A stretch of DNA of 64,000 bases. It comes from Brevibacterium album DSM 18261 (GTDB taxonomy: Bacteria > Actinomycetota > Actinomycetes > Actinomycetales > Brevibacteriaceae). The stretch spans positions 124,001 to 188,000 of the forward strand of contig NZ_AUFJ01000012.1 in NCBI RefSeq assembly GCF_000426445.1. Direction: 5' to 3'. Under the pieces are notes generated by a model that saw only the letters and a program-made list of their open reading frames with translations, was not told the DNA's origin and searched no databases. A program made the position numbers and the translations under genes. Positions 39,117 through 47,387 of this stretch are shown in pieces (the stretch's first letter is position 1; the number at the start of each line of letters is the position of its first letter).

Positions 39117-40643
39117 ATGGCGGCAGTGAGAGCAGAGGGAGACGGTACGATTTCTGAGCGGAACACGCTGAAGGCGGAGGAGGGGAGGCCGGACGCGGCC
39201 TCGGGCCGGGCAGCCGGGCCGGGTCTGAGCCGCAGCCTCGGGGTCACGGGCATCGTGCTCATGGTGGTGGCCGCAGCGGCGCCCATCACCGTCGTGGCCG
39301 CGAACTTCCCGATCATCCTCCTGGAATCGGGGACCGTGGGCGCGCCGCTCATGATCCTCGCGGCCACGGCCATCCTCCTGCTGTTCTCCGTGGGCTATGC
39401 CTGGATGACACCGCATGTGCCGGACGCGGGGGCCTTCTACTCGTACGTGCACCGGGGGCTGGGCCGGCGTGCGGGGCTCGGCACGGCGGCGGTCGCCCTG
39501 TTCTCATATGTCCTCCTCACCGTCTCCATGACGTGCTATCTGGGCGTGCAGACGGGCAATCTGCTCACTCTGTGGACAGGCGTGGAGCTGCCGTGGTGGC
39601 TCATCTCCGGAGTCATGCTCCTCGTCGTGGGGCTGCTCGGCTACCGGCAGATCGATCTTTCGGCCAAGGTGCTGGGCATCGTCCTCGTGCTCGAGGTCAT
39701 GGCCGTCGTCGCGATCGACGTGGGCGTGCTCCTCTCCGGCCGTGAGCTCGCGGCCGCTCCCTTCAGCCCCGCCGAGGCGCTCGCCGGCGCTCCGGGCCTC
39801 GGCCTGCTGTTCGCGTTCCTGGGCTTCTTCGGGTTCGAGGCGACGGCGGTGTTCCGCGGTGAGGCGCGGGATCCGCTGCACACCGTGCCGCGGGCGACCT
39901 ACATCGCGGTGATCCTCATCGGTGTGCTCTACACGCTCTCGGCATGGCTCGTGATCTCCGGTCTGGGTGCGGGCGAGGCGGTCGCCGCCTCGGGGGAGAA
40001 TCCTGACGGCGTGGTCGTGGGGCTGGCCGGGGAGGTCGTCGCCCCCATCATGCGCGATGTCGTCCAGGTGCTCGTCGTGACCAGCATGTTCGCGTGCATG
40101 CTCGCCTTCCACAACATCGTCACCCGCTACCTGTTCACGCTGGGCGGGCGCGGAGTGCTGCCGGAGAGCCTGGGGCGTGCGCATCCGGTGCACCGCGCAC
40201 CCTCGCACGCCTCGCTGTGGGTGAGCGGGGTGACGACGACGGTGGTCGCGGTCTCCGCGCTCGCACAGCTGCATCCCGTCACGCAGATCTACACCTGGTA
40301 CTCGGGGGCGGGTGCCGTGGGGGTCATCCTCATGATGGCGCTCACGAGTGCGGCGGTGCTGCGGTTCGGGATCGCGGGCCGGGACGCGTCCGGGGTACGC
40401 GCCTCGACCGGGGCGGATGCCTCCACCGGGGCGCATGCCTCGACCGGAACCCGGGCCTCGACGGCGGTGCTCGCGGCGACGGGGCTGGGCGGTGCGGGCC
40501 TGCTCGGCGTGCTCGCGATCTCCGTGTGGAACCTCCCTCTGCTGGTGGGCGGCGCCGCGGCGGCGGTGGTCTGGGGTGCGGCGCTCGCGGCAGTGTTCCT
40601 CGCAGGGCTCGCCCTGCCGGAGCGGCGCACGCACGCAGGCTGA
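39117..40643 (+). CDS. APC-family amino acid permease
   Basis: 508 residues with about 12 helices, APC superfamily. Helix 1 region LGVTGIVLMVVAAAAPITVV contains the unwound-helix motif; FGFFGFEATAVFRGEARDP (about 240) is the conserved helix 6 region. Starts at 39048 (GTG), 39054 and 39117 (ATG) are all open; I favour 39117, though its ribosome site is weak. Residues about 428-450 carry an ASTGAD-type repeat in a loop. Co-oriented with the two hydrolases, it may import or export an amino acid or acyl-amino-acid product. Confidence 0.85.
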   Translation: MAAVRAEGDGTISERNTLKAEEGRPDAASGRAAGPGLSRSLGVTGIVLMVVAAAAPITVVAANFPIILLESGTVGAPLMILAATAILLLFSVGYAWMTPHVPDAGAFYSYVHRGLGRRAGLGTAAVALFSYVLLTVSMTCYLGVQTGNLLTLWTGVELPWWLISGVMLLVVGLLGYRQIDLSAKVLGIVLVLEVMAVVAIDVGVLLSGRELAAAPFSPAEALAGAPGLGLLFAFLGFFGFEATAVFRGEARDPLHTVPRATYIAVILIGVLYTLSAWLVISGLGAGEAVAASGENPDGVVVGLAGEVVAPIMRDVVQVLVVTSMFACMLAFHNIVTRYLFTLGGRGVLPESLGRAHPVHRAPSHASLWVSGVTTTVVAVSALAQLHPVTQIYTWYSGAGAVGVILMMALTSAAVLRFGIAGRDASGVRASTGADASTGAHASTGTRASTAVLAATGLGGAGLLGVLAISVWNLPLLVGGAAAAVVWGAALAAVFLAGLALPERRTHAG

Positions 40644-40650
40644 GCCGCGA

Positions 40651-41193
40651 TCAGTCCTCCGCGCTCGCCTCTGCCTCGTGCAGCACCTGGAGCGCGGCCT
40701 CACGGGGTGAGACGCCGCCGGCGACGAGGTCCGGCCACGCGCGCCACAGGCCCACATCGAACGGCAGCGTCTGCGGCTGATGCGGGAACACGAGGGCCAG
40801 GTTGTGCGGATGGGCGGGGTGCTCGCTGGGGGAGAGGTCCGCGAGCGCCGAGCGGAGGATCTTCAGCGTGAGCGGGGTGAAGCCCGCGCTGCGCGCCTCG
40901 CGTGCCGTCTGCGCCCAGGCGAGGACCTGGGGCACCTCGCTCGCGCGCCACTGGTCGTGGGCCCGGCGCAGCGCCTCGGCGCTCACGGGATGCGGGTGCA
41001 CGTGGAAAAGGGCTCCGGCCCAGCTGTGCGCCTCGTCCGGGGAGAAGCCGTCCCATTCGCGGGCGGCCTCGGCGGAGGGGAAGCGCGCATGCGGAAGGTA
41101 CTCGCGGTCGGCCGCGTGCGCGGCCTCCTGCGGGGAGCGGGTGCGATCCTCGGCGTCGCAGAGCGGTGTGGTGCGGATGTAGTCGACGGACAC
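40651..41193 (-). CDS. conserved hypothetical protein
   Basis: 180 residues, soluble, no recognised domain. Sequence is rich in Ala, Glu, Arg and Trp with an acidic start (DYIRTTPLCDAEDRTRSPQE) and helical C terminus ending HEAEASAED. GTG at 41193 is chosen because GGAGAGGCAGGACGAC precedes it; an ATG at 41226 lacks a ribosome site. It is convergent with the APC permease, which ends 7 bases away. Codon bias is normal for the window, so it is likely real. Confidence 0.6.
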   Translation of the reverse strand: MSVDYIRTTPLCDAEDRTRSPQEAAHAADREYLPHARFPSAEAAREWDGFSPDEAHSWAGALFHVHPHPVSAEALRRAHDQWRASEVPQVLAWAQTAREARSAGFTPLTLKILRSALADLSPSEHPAHPHNLALVFPHQPQTLPFDVGLWRAWPDLVAGGVSPREAALQVLHEAEASAED

Positions 41194-41455
41194 GTCGTCC
41201 TGCCTCTCCGGGGCGCTGCCCCGCATCGATTCTTGCCCGGGGCGCGTGGCCGCGGGCCTGTTCTGTTGCCTGGGAGCACCCGGTCGCACTCGGGTTGCCG
41301 TGCGGCCGGCCAGGCCCTGGACCGCATCTCTGGAACGTGGTGGCGACGTTAGCAGGCCGTACCCGAGGTCGGCCGGGATCGGCACCGGAAAGCGTCAGGA
41401 GCCGTCATCCGGCGTCACAGGGCGGTGCCGACGTGCGCGTGCGCGAGGATCTTCT

Positions 41456-41505
41456 CGGTGCGGTGCGGTGCGGTGCGGTGCGGTGCGGTGCGGTGCGGTG
41501 CGGTG
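41456..41505. repeat. CGGTG pentanucleotide tandem repeat (10 copies)
   Basis: Ten uninterrupted copies of CGGTG in non-coding DNA. A 5-base unit is typical of slippage-prone tracts. It lies 249 bases upstream of the dehydratase start. Confidence 0.95.
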
Positions 41506-41561
41506 CAGGGCAGAACAGGGCAGAGCAGAAGAGGGCGCCGCGCGAGCGTGGACAGTCGCAG

Positions 41562-41614
41562 CTCGCGCAGTAGCAGAAGAACCAGGGCCCCTAGTTTTTC
41601 TGCTACTGCGCGAG
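41562..41614. repeat. 17-base-stem hairpin in a divergent intergenic region
   Basis: Arms 41562-41578 (CTCGCGCAGTAGCAGAA) and 41598-41614 are perfectly complementary with a 19-base loop containing AGGGCCCCT. It lies between two divergent genes, so it cannot be a gene-end terminator; a leader structure or repetitive element is more likely. Confidence 0.7.
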
Positions 41615-41753
41615 GAGGACTGCTGTCATCCCGAGGCCGAGGCCGGAGCCGGTCCCGGAGGAGAATATTCGTCGGTCCAGCGTCGCCGCAGAGACGATCG
41701 TGCGACACCGCGCTCTGATAGCGTGCATCCACCGAGGACGAAGGAGTGCTGCA

Positions 41754-43715
41754 ATGCCGGAGCAGATGCCCGAACACGACCACCGTGCAGAGAACGGGGG
41801 AGGCGACGTCGCCGCACCGGCAGGTGTCACCGACTACAGCGCGCACAGCACGAGGGGATACGACCCCGAGGGCTTCCCCGGGACCGTGCCGGTCTCTCCC
41901 GCCGCGGCACCTCCCGCAGGTGAGCACGTTCCTCTGCGCTGGCGGTCGCAGGAGTGGTTCGACAACCCGAACGAGCCGGACTCCACGATCCTCATCCTCG
42001 AGCGCTACCTCAACTACGGGCTCACGCGGGAGGAGCTGCAGTCCGGGAAGCCGATCATCGGGATCGCGCAGTCCGGCAGCGATCTCACCCCGTGCAACCG
42101 CCACCACATCGAGCTCGCGAAGCGGGTGCGAGAGGGCATCCGCGACGCCGGCGGCATCTGCTTCGAGTTCCCCGTCCACCCCATCCAGGAGACGGGCCGG
42201 CGCCCCACCGCCGCGCTCGACCGCAACCTCCAGTACCTGGGCCTCGTCGAGACCCTGCACGGCTACCCGCTCGACGCCGTGGTGCTCACCACCGGCTGCG
42301 ACAAGACCACTCCGGCGCAGCTCATGGCGGCGGCGACGGTGAACATCCCCGCGATCGTGCTCTCCGGCGGGCCCATGCTCAACGGCTGGTACCGCGGCGA
42401 GCGGGTGGGCACGGGCACCATCGCGTGGAAGGCGCGCGACGACTTCGCCGCCGGCCGCATCGACCGGGACGAGTACTGGGCGATCGTCAAGCAGTCCTCG
42501 CCCTCGATCGGCCACTGCAACACGATGGGCACGGCCTCGACCATGAACGCCGTCGCCGAGGCGCTCGGCATGAGCCTGCCCGGCTGCTCCGCCATCCCGG
42601 CCGCCTACCAGGAGCGGCCCTCCATCGCCTATCAGACGGGCCGGCAGATCGTGGAGATGGCGTACGCGGACCGCAAGCCCTCGGACATCATGACCCGCGA
42701 GGCGTTCCTCAATGCGATCCGCGTGTGCTCGGCGATCGGCGGCTCCTCGAACGCGCCCTGGCACCTCACGGCCATCGCGAAGCACATGGGCGTGGACGTG
42801 GGGCTGGACGAATGGCAGGAGCACGGCCACGACGTGCCCCTGCTGCTCGACATGCAGCCGGCCGGCCGGTTCCTGGGCGAGGAGTTCTTCCGCGCCGGAG
42901 GCGTGCCCGCCGTCGTCCGCGAGCTCATGGACGCGGGTCTCATCGAGGAGGACGCGCTCACCGTCAACGGCCGCACCCTCGGCGAGAACTGCCGGGATGC
43001 GCGCACCACCGACCGGGAGGTCATCCGGCCCATCGGCGAGCCCCTCGTGGAGCAGGCGGGCTTCCGCGTCATGACGGGCTCCCTGTTCGACAACGCGGTG
43101 CTCAAGACCTCCGTGATCGGCGAGGAGTTCCGGGCGCGCTACCTCTCGGATCCGGACGATCCCGAGGCGTTCGAGGGCCGCGCAGTCGTCTTCGACGGGC
43201 CGGAGGACTACCACCGTCGCATCGACGATCCCGAGCTCGGGATCGACGAGCGCTCCATCCTCGTCATGCGGGGCACCGGTCCGCTGGGCTATCCGGGCGC
43301 GGCCGAGGTCGTGAACATGCATCCGCCGGCGAGGCTCATCCGCGAGGGCATCACGAGCCTGCCCTGCCTGGGGGACGGCCGCCAGTCCGGCACCTCGGCC
43401 TCGCCCTCCATCCTCAACTGCTCGCCCGAGGCCGCGGCACCGGACGCACCGCTCGCTCTCCTGCGCACCGGCGACCGCCTGCGGGTGGACGTGGGGAAGG
43501 GGCGGGTGGATCTCCTCGTGGAGCTCGCGGAGCTGGAGAGCCGACGCACTGCGCTCGAGGCTGCCGGCGGCTATCGCATCCCACCCAGCCAGACGCCGTG
43601 GCAGGAGATCAGCCGCGCGCTCACGCTGCAGCTGGGCGACGGCATGGTGCTGGGTCCGGCGGTGAAGCACCAGCGGGTGGCGCAGACGCAGCCCGTTCCG
43701 CGCCTCAACCACTGA
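41754..43715 (+). CDS. IlvD/EDD-family sugar-acid dehydratase
   Basis: 653 residues of the dihydroxyacid dehydratase/6-phosphogluconate dehydratase family. Fe-S ligand motifs: TTGCDKTTPAQLMAAATVN (about 184) and SIGHCNTMGTASTMNAVAEA (about 252); the late LPCLGDGRQSGTSASPS is also family-typical. The TGCDKTTPA form and length above 600 fit pentonate/xylonate or arabinonate dehydratases better than IlvD. N-terminal 45 residues are low-complexity. ATG 41754 follows AAGGAGTGCTGCA. With the FAH and ALDH genes at 30-33 kb it would complete a Weimberg-type route. Followed by a GntP permease. Confidence 0.88.
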   Translation: MPEQMPEHDHRAENGGGDVAAPAGVTDYSAHSTRGYDPEGFPGTVPVSPAAAPPAGEHVPLRWRSQEWFDNPNEPDSTILILERYLNYGLTREELQSGKPIIGIAQSGSDLTPCNRHHIELAKRVREGIRDAGGICFEFPVHPIQETGRRPTAALDRNLQYLGLVETLHGYPLDAVVLTTGCDKTTPAQLMAAATVNIPAIVLSGGPMLNGWYRGERVGTGTIAWKARDDFAAGRIDRDEYWAIVKQSSPSIGHCNTMGTASTMNAVAEALGMSLPGCSAIPAAYQERPSIAYQTGRQIVEMAYADRKPSDIMTREAFLNAIRVCSAIGGSSNAPWHLTAIAKHMGVDVGLDEWQEHGHDVPLLLDMQPAGRFLGEEFFRAGGVPAVVRELMDAGLIEEDALTVNGRTLGENCRDARTTDREVIRPIGEPLVEQAGFRVMTGSLFDNAVLKTSVIGEEFRARYLSDPDDPEAFEGRAVVFDGPEDYHRRIDDPELGIDERSILVMRGTGPLGYPGAAEVVNMHPPARLIREGITSLPCLGDGRQSGTSASPSILNCSPEAAAPDAPLALLRTGDRLRVDVGKGRVDLLVELAELESRRTALEAAGGYRIPPSQTPWQEISRALTLQLGDGMVLGPAVKHQRVAQTQPVPRLNH

Positions 43716-43825
43716 GCCTCAGCTGCTGGAGCTCGATCTGCTGAGCCTCGACGACTCAGGGCGGGCCCACCTCCGTTCCATCCACCCCGTGCTGCGGCGC
43801 GCAGCGCGGACGAGAAAGGACGACG

Positions 43826-45232
43826 ATGTCCGAAGAGACCACCTTCCTCTGGGAGCTGTCCACGAGCTCCCTGCTCCTTCTGGCCGCCGGTGCGATCGCG
43901 CTGCTGCTGTTCCTCATCATGGCGCTGCGGCTGCATGCGTTCATCGCGCTCGTGGTGGTGAGCCTGCTGACCTCGGTGGCATCGGGCATTGCGCCGCCGG
44001 ATGTGGTGCCCACAATGCTCGACGGCTTCGGCGGGACGCTCGCGAGCGTGGCGCTGCTCGTGGGGCTGGGCGCGATGCTGGGGCGCATGCTCGAGGCCAG
44101 CGGCGGCGCGGAGCGGATGACGCAGAAGCTCCTGGGCGTGTTCGGGGAGAGGCGCGCGCCTCTGGCGGTGTCGATCGCGAGCCTGCTCATGGGGTTCCCC
44201 ATCTTCTTCGACGCGGGCCTCGTGCTCATGCTGCCGATCATCTACGCGGTTGCACGGCGCCTGGAGATGTCCTTCCTGGCCATCGCGTACCCCGCGGCCA
44301 TCGCGTTCAGCGCTATGCACGCCTTCGTGCCTCCGCACCCGGGGCCGGTCACGGCGGTGGACCTCTACGGTGCGGATCAGGGGCTCATGGTGATCCTCGG
44401 TCTGCTGTTCGTGCTGCCCACCTGGTACCTCTGCGGCTACCTCCTGGGCACGCCGATGGCCCGCCGCTTCGATCTGCCGGTGCCGGAGATCTTCGACTCC
44501 CCGCAGGACGAGAAGACCGCCGCGCGGTTCCGGTCCGAGCCGAGCACATGGATCGTGGTGCTGCTGCTCCTCCTGCCGCTCGTGCTCATCGGCATGAACA
44601 CCGTGCTGAGCACGCTCGTGACCGCGGGAACGGTGGACGAGGAGAACGGAGCGGTGCAGGTGCTCTCGCTCATCGGCGAGACGCCCGTGGCGCTGCTCAT
44701 CACCGTGCTCCTGGGCTTCGTCGTCCTGGGCGTGGCCCGCGGGAAGCCCGGCAGGCTCACGGAGGCGATCGCGGACTCCGCGCTCGGTCCGGTCTGCTCG
44801 GTCATCCTCATCACGGGAGCGGGCGGGATGTTCGGCGGGGTGCTCAGGGCCTCGGGCATCGGCGATGCGATCGCGGACTCCATGGCCGGGCTGGGCATGC
44901 CGCTCATCGTGGCGGTGTTCCTCGTGGCGCTGCTGGTGCGCATCGCGCAGGGGTCCGCGACGGTCGCGCTCACGACCTCGGCCGCGCTCATGCAGCCGGC
45001 CGTCCACGCCGGCGGCTTCAACTCGGTGCAGCTCGTGGCGCTCGTGGGTGCCACCGCAGCGGGGTCGATCGCCGCGAGCCATGTGAACGACTCCGGGTTC
45101 TGGCTGGTGAGCCGGTTCTTCGGCATGTCGACCTCGCAGACGCTGCGCACGTGGACCATCGGCAGCACCGGGGTGGGGCTGGTGGGCTTCGTCATCGCGC
45201 TCGTGATGTACGCGGCGGCGTCGGTGGGATGA
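43826..45232 (+). CDS. GntP-family permease
   Basis: 468 residues with about 12-14 helices. Motifs SLLMGFPIFFDAGLVLMLPI (about 115), PPHPGPVTAVDLYGADQGLM and, near the end, HVNDSGFWLVSRFFGMSTSQ are the GntP hallmarks. ATG 43826 follows GAGAAAGGACGACG. It is 110 bases from the dehydratase, so gene pairing suggests uptake of the aldonate dehydrated by that enzyme. About 35-40% identical in appearance to the GntP protein at 14881. Confidence 0.93.
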   Translation: MSEETTFLWELSTSSLLLLAAGAIALLLFLIMALRLHAFIALVVVSLLTSVASGIAPPDVVPTMLDGFGGTLASVALLVGLGAMLGRMLEASGGAERMTQKLLGVFGERRAPLAVSIASLLMGFPIFFDAGLVLMLPIIYAVARRLEMSFLAIAYPAAIAFSAMHAFVPPHPGPVTAVDLYGADQGLMVILGLLFVLPTWYLCGYLLGTPMARRFDLPVPEIFDSPQDEKTAARFRSEPSTWIVVLLLLLPLVLIGMNTVLSTLVTAGTVDEENGAVQVLSLIGETPVALLITVLLGFVVLGVARGKPGRLTEAIADSALGPVCSVILITGAGGMFGGVLRASGIGDAIADSMAGLGMPLIVAVFLVALLVRIAQGSATVALTTSAALMQPAVHAGGFNSVQLVALVGATAAGSIAASHVNDSGFWLVSRFFGMSTSQTLRTWTIGSTGVGLVGFVIALVMYAAASVG

Positions 45233-45256
45233 GCGCCGGGCGGCCGCGCTCCGAGC

Positions 45257-46492
45257 TCATTCCAGGTCCGGCCACTCGCTCGTGAGGGCGGCCTCGACCG
45301 CGCGATGGCTGAAGCTGTACGGCTTCCCGCGGCGGACGATGCCTCGCACCGTGTCCAGGCGGCGGGAGGTGGGGCCCGCATCGGAGGTCTTCGCGTATCC
45401 CATCGCCTCGGAGATGCGAGTGAGGGTGCGGTCCTCCGGGGAGAGCCCGGCCATGGCCTCGACGAACTGCCGCTCACGCTGGGGCAGACGGGCGAGGATC
45501 CGCTCCACATGAGCCTCGGCCTCGGCGCTTGCGCTCTGCCAGCCTGCTCTCACCTGCGCGGTGGTGATGACGTCGCCGCTGCCGGCGTACCACGCTCGCT
45601 CGCCCGCGAGCTGGAAGAGGAACGGCTCTCCGCGGCAGAGATCGACGATCGCCTGCTGCGCTTCCGGCTCCATGAAGACGCGCTCGCTGCGGCCTTCGCT
45701 CCCTGGGGTCTCCCATCCTTCGACGACGAAGGGCTGCAGGGCCGCCAGGAGATCGCTGTCCTCGAGGGGCGCGAGCATGGTCGTCTGGAAGCGGCGGACG
45801 AATGTGGCTCCCGTGCGGGCGCCGGCCATGTCCGCGAACTCGGGGAGGCCTGTGAGATAGACGGCGAGGGGCAGCGCGCACTGGAACTGCACGCCTCCCG
45901 GCACGGTGATCTGCTCCTCGTGGGTCAGCGCGTCTCCCAGGGCGATGAGCAGCTGCGACAGGGCATCCTCGGAGCTGATGTTCTGGACCTCGTCGATGTG
46001 GATCAGCGCCACGACGTCACCCTGGCGGAGGGCCGCCCGGCCGATCTCGATGAGCAGCTCTGTCAGCACGGTGTACGGCTCCGGACCGGAGGCCTGGCGC
46101 AGCGAGAGCGAGAAGCCTGACGCCGCGACGCTTTCGACGCGGTTCAGCAGGGCGCCGATCTGCTTTTCCTTCATGGCGGACAGCCCCGCCTGGTCTGCCA
46201 GCCGCAGGAGTGCTTCGGCCACCTTCTTCAGGGGATCTGCACCGGAGGGGATGCGCAGCTGAGGGGTGACCCAATCGCCCTCGTTCTGAGCAGAGGCGGC
46301 AATGCGGCGCACCAGCGAGGACTTTCCGAGCCCCGCCTCGCCGAGGATGGTGCGGCCCCGTTCGTGAAGCCCGGCGAGTCTGCGGGGCCGCACGACGTCG
46401 CGCCAGTCGCTGAGCTGTTCCGTGCGGCCGGCCCAGATCTGAGGCACTGTGTCCGAGCCCGGGCTGAAGGGTGAGTCGAGCGGAGTGCGCAT
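45257..46492 (-). CDS. AAA-type ATP-binding protein with C-terminal helix-turn-helix-like region
   Basis: 411 residues. Walker A GEAGLGKSSLVRRIA (about 51-65), Walker B VALIHIDEVQNISSEDAL (about 165), sensor region LAVYLTGLPEFADMAGARTG, and a C-terminal part (about 330-411) resembling a winged helix (LTRISEAMGYAKTSDAGPTS). Arch_ATPase/STAND-like. ATG at 46492 lies two bases from a 19-base AT-rich repeat with no ribosome site, so leaderless or repressor-occluded translation is possible; ATG 46549 (MRYSLI...) is the alternative. Convergent with the GntP gene. Composition of its start region is unlike the neighbours, suggesting separate origin. Function unknown. Confidence 0.75.
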   Translation of the reverse strand: MRTPLDSPFSPGSDTVPQIWAGRTEQLSDWRDVVRPRRLAGLHERGRTILGEAGLGKSSLVRRIAASAQNEGDWVTPQLRIPSGADPLKKVAEALLRLADQAGLSAMKEKQIGALLNRVESVAASGFSLSLRQASGPEPYTVLTELLIEIGRAALRQGDVVALIHIDEVQNISSEDALSQLLIALGDALTHEEQITVPGGVQFQCALPLAVYLTGLPEFADMAGARTGATFVRRFQTTMLAPLEDSDLLAALQPFVVEGWETPGSEGRSERVFMEPEAQQAIVDLCRGEPFLFQLAGERAWYAGSGDVITTAQVRAGWQSASAEAEAHVERILARLPQRERQFVEAMAGLSPEDRTLTRISEAMGYAKTSDAGPTSRRLDTVRGIVRRGKPYSFSHRAVEAALTSEWPDLE

Positions 46493-46493
46493 G

Positions 46494-46540
46494 TTGATAA
46501 ATTTATCAGCGAAGAGATCCGTTGATAAATTTATCAGCGA
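46494..46540. promoter_or_regulatory. two 19-base AT-rich direct repeats with inner palindrome
   Basis: TTGATAAATTTATCAGCGA at 46494-46512 and again, identical, at 46522-46540. Each holds the perfect 14-base palindrome TGATAAATTTATCA. The 28-base period is not a multiple of three, so the conservation is at DNA level. They adjoin the start of the ATPase gene: likely operator pair, possibly bound by the ATPase's own helix-turn-helix. Confidence 0.8.
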
Positions 46541-46631
46541 GTATCTCATCGATTCGCTCGGCAACTGGGTGCTGCCGGCTGTGCCGTGCCTGGGTCGGTC
46601 CGTGAGGGGGCTCACATTCCGCCCGTATGCG

Positions 46632-46673
46632 TGGTACGTTTGTGTACCAACCTGCCGGTACGCTCGCGTACCG
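46632..46673. promoter_or_regulatory. twin palindromic operators upstream of the P450 operon
   Basis: TGGTAC-GTTTGT-GTACCA (46632-46649) and CGGTACGC-TC-GCGTACCG (46656-46673), sharing GGTACG/CGTACC cores with centres about 24 bases apart. They precede the DUF1059 gene and fit a TetR-family repressor such as the one encoded at the end of the cluster. Confidence 0.7.
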
Positions 46674-46747
46674 CAGGGGTGAGCGCACTGCAGCGCTCGT
46701 GCAGGACCGCCGCCCCTGACACCGACCCAGACCGGGAGTGAACGCCG

Positions 46748-46990
46748 ATGATGACGCTGAACTGCCCCTGCGGCCATGCGGTCTCCGCGCACGACGAGGA
46801 CGAACTCGTGGAGATGAGCCGCGCGCACCTGCGGGAGGCGCACCCGGAGCGCAGCTACACCCGCGAGCAGATCCTCTTCTTCGCGGACCTGTGCGCGGAC
46901 CGGGAGTACGCCCTTGTCGGCGCTGACCGGCACCTCCCGCCCAGCACACTGCGGCCGCGGGTGTCCGCAGCCAAAGCCCGGAGAAATTGA
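46748..46990 (+). CDS. DUF1059 small protein
   Basis: 80 residues. Begins with NCPCGHAVSAHDEDELVEMS, matching the DUF1059 pattern of a CxCG start and acidic EDELV helix. These small proteins are found near stress and oxygenase genes; role unknown. ATG 46748 is preceded by GGGAGTGAACGCCG; a nearby ATG three bases downstream reads equally well. The first gene of the P450 cluster, followed after 34 bases by the ferredoxin. Confidence 0.75.
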   Translation: MMTLNCPCGHAVSAHDEDELVEMSRAHLREAHPERSYTREQILFFADLCADREYALVGADRHLPPSTLRPRVSAAKARRN

Positions 46991-47024
46991 CCAGTGAAGC
47001 CAGCCAGAGAGACCGGAGACGACG

Positions 47025-47339
47025 ATGACGACGATCACCTTCCAGATCCACGACGGCTCGGAGCAGCCGATCGAAGCTGAGACCGGCATCCCGCTGATGG
47101 AGGCCGCGGTGGAGAACGATGTTCCCGGCATCGACGGCGACTGCGGAGGCATGGCCGCCTGCGCCACCTGCCATGTCTACGTCGACGAGGCCTGGTGCCA
47201 GAAGCTGGGAGAGCGCACCCCTGCCGAGCGCGCCATGCTCGAGAACTCCTTCGATGTGCAGGAGAACAGCAGGCTTGCGTGCCAGATCCCCGTCACGGAG
47301 GAGCTCGACGGCCTCCGCGTGGAAGTGGCACCCAGCTGA
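47025..47339 (+). CDS. 2Fe-2S ferredoxin (putidaredoxin type)
   Basis: 104 residues, adrenodoxin/putidaredoxin-like. Cluster ligands Cys40, Cys46, Cys49 and Cys86 (DCGGMAACATCH and SRLACQIPV) have the exact spacing of the class. Hydrophobic VYVDEAWCQKLGERTPAE helix follows, with an extra Cys58. ATG 47025 is preceded by GAGACCGGAGACGACG. It would carry electrons from the FAD reductase at 48923 to the P450 at 47388. Confidence 0.93.
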   Translation: MTTITFQIHDGSEQPIEAETGIPLMEAAVENDVPGIDGDCGGMAACATCHVYVDEAWCQKLGERTPAERAMLENSFDVQENSRLACQIPVTEELDGLRVEVAPS

Positions 47340-47387
47340 CAGCAGATCCCCCGCATCCCCGGCAGCGAACACAATGAGGTGACGACA

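Larger units (their letters stand above)
41194..41753. other. 560-base divergent intergenic region
   Basis: Between the hypothetical gene (minus) and the IlvD/EDD gene (plus). No gene is supported. It holds a ten-copy CGGTG tandem repeat (41456-41505) and a hairpin with 17-base stem (41562-41614). The promoter of the dehydratase should lie in 41615-41740; I see no clear -35/-10 pair. Confidence 0.6.

Noticed and set aside
41415-43712. Minus-strand open frame opposite the IlvD/EDD gene
   Set aside because: No family resemblance; its C-terminal part simply reads through the CGGTG repeat.
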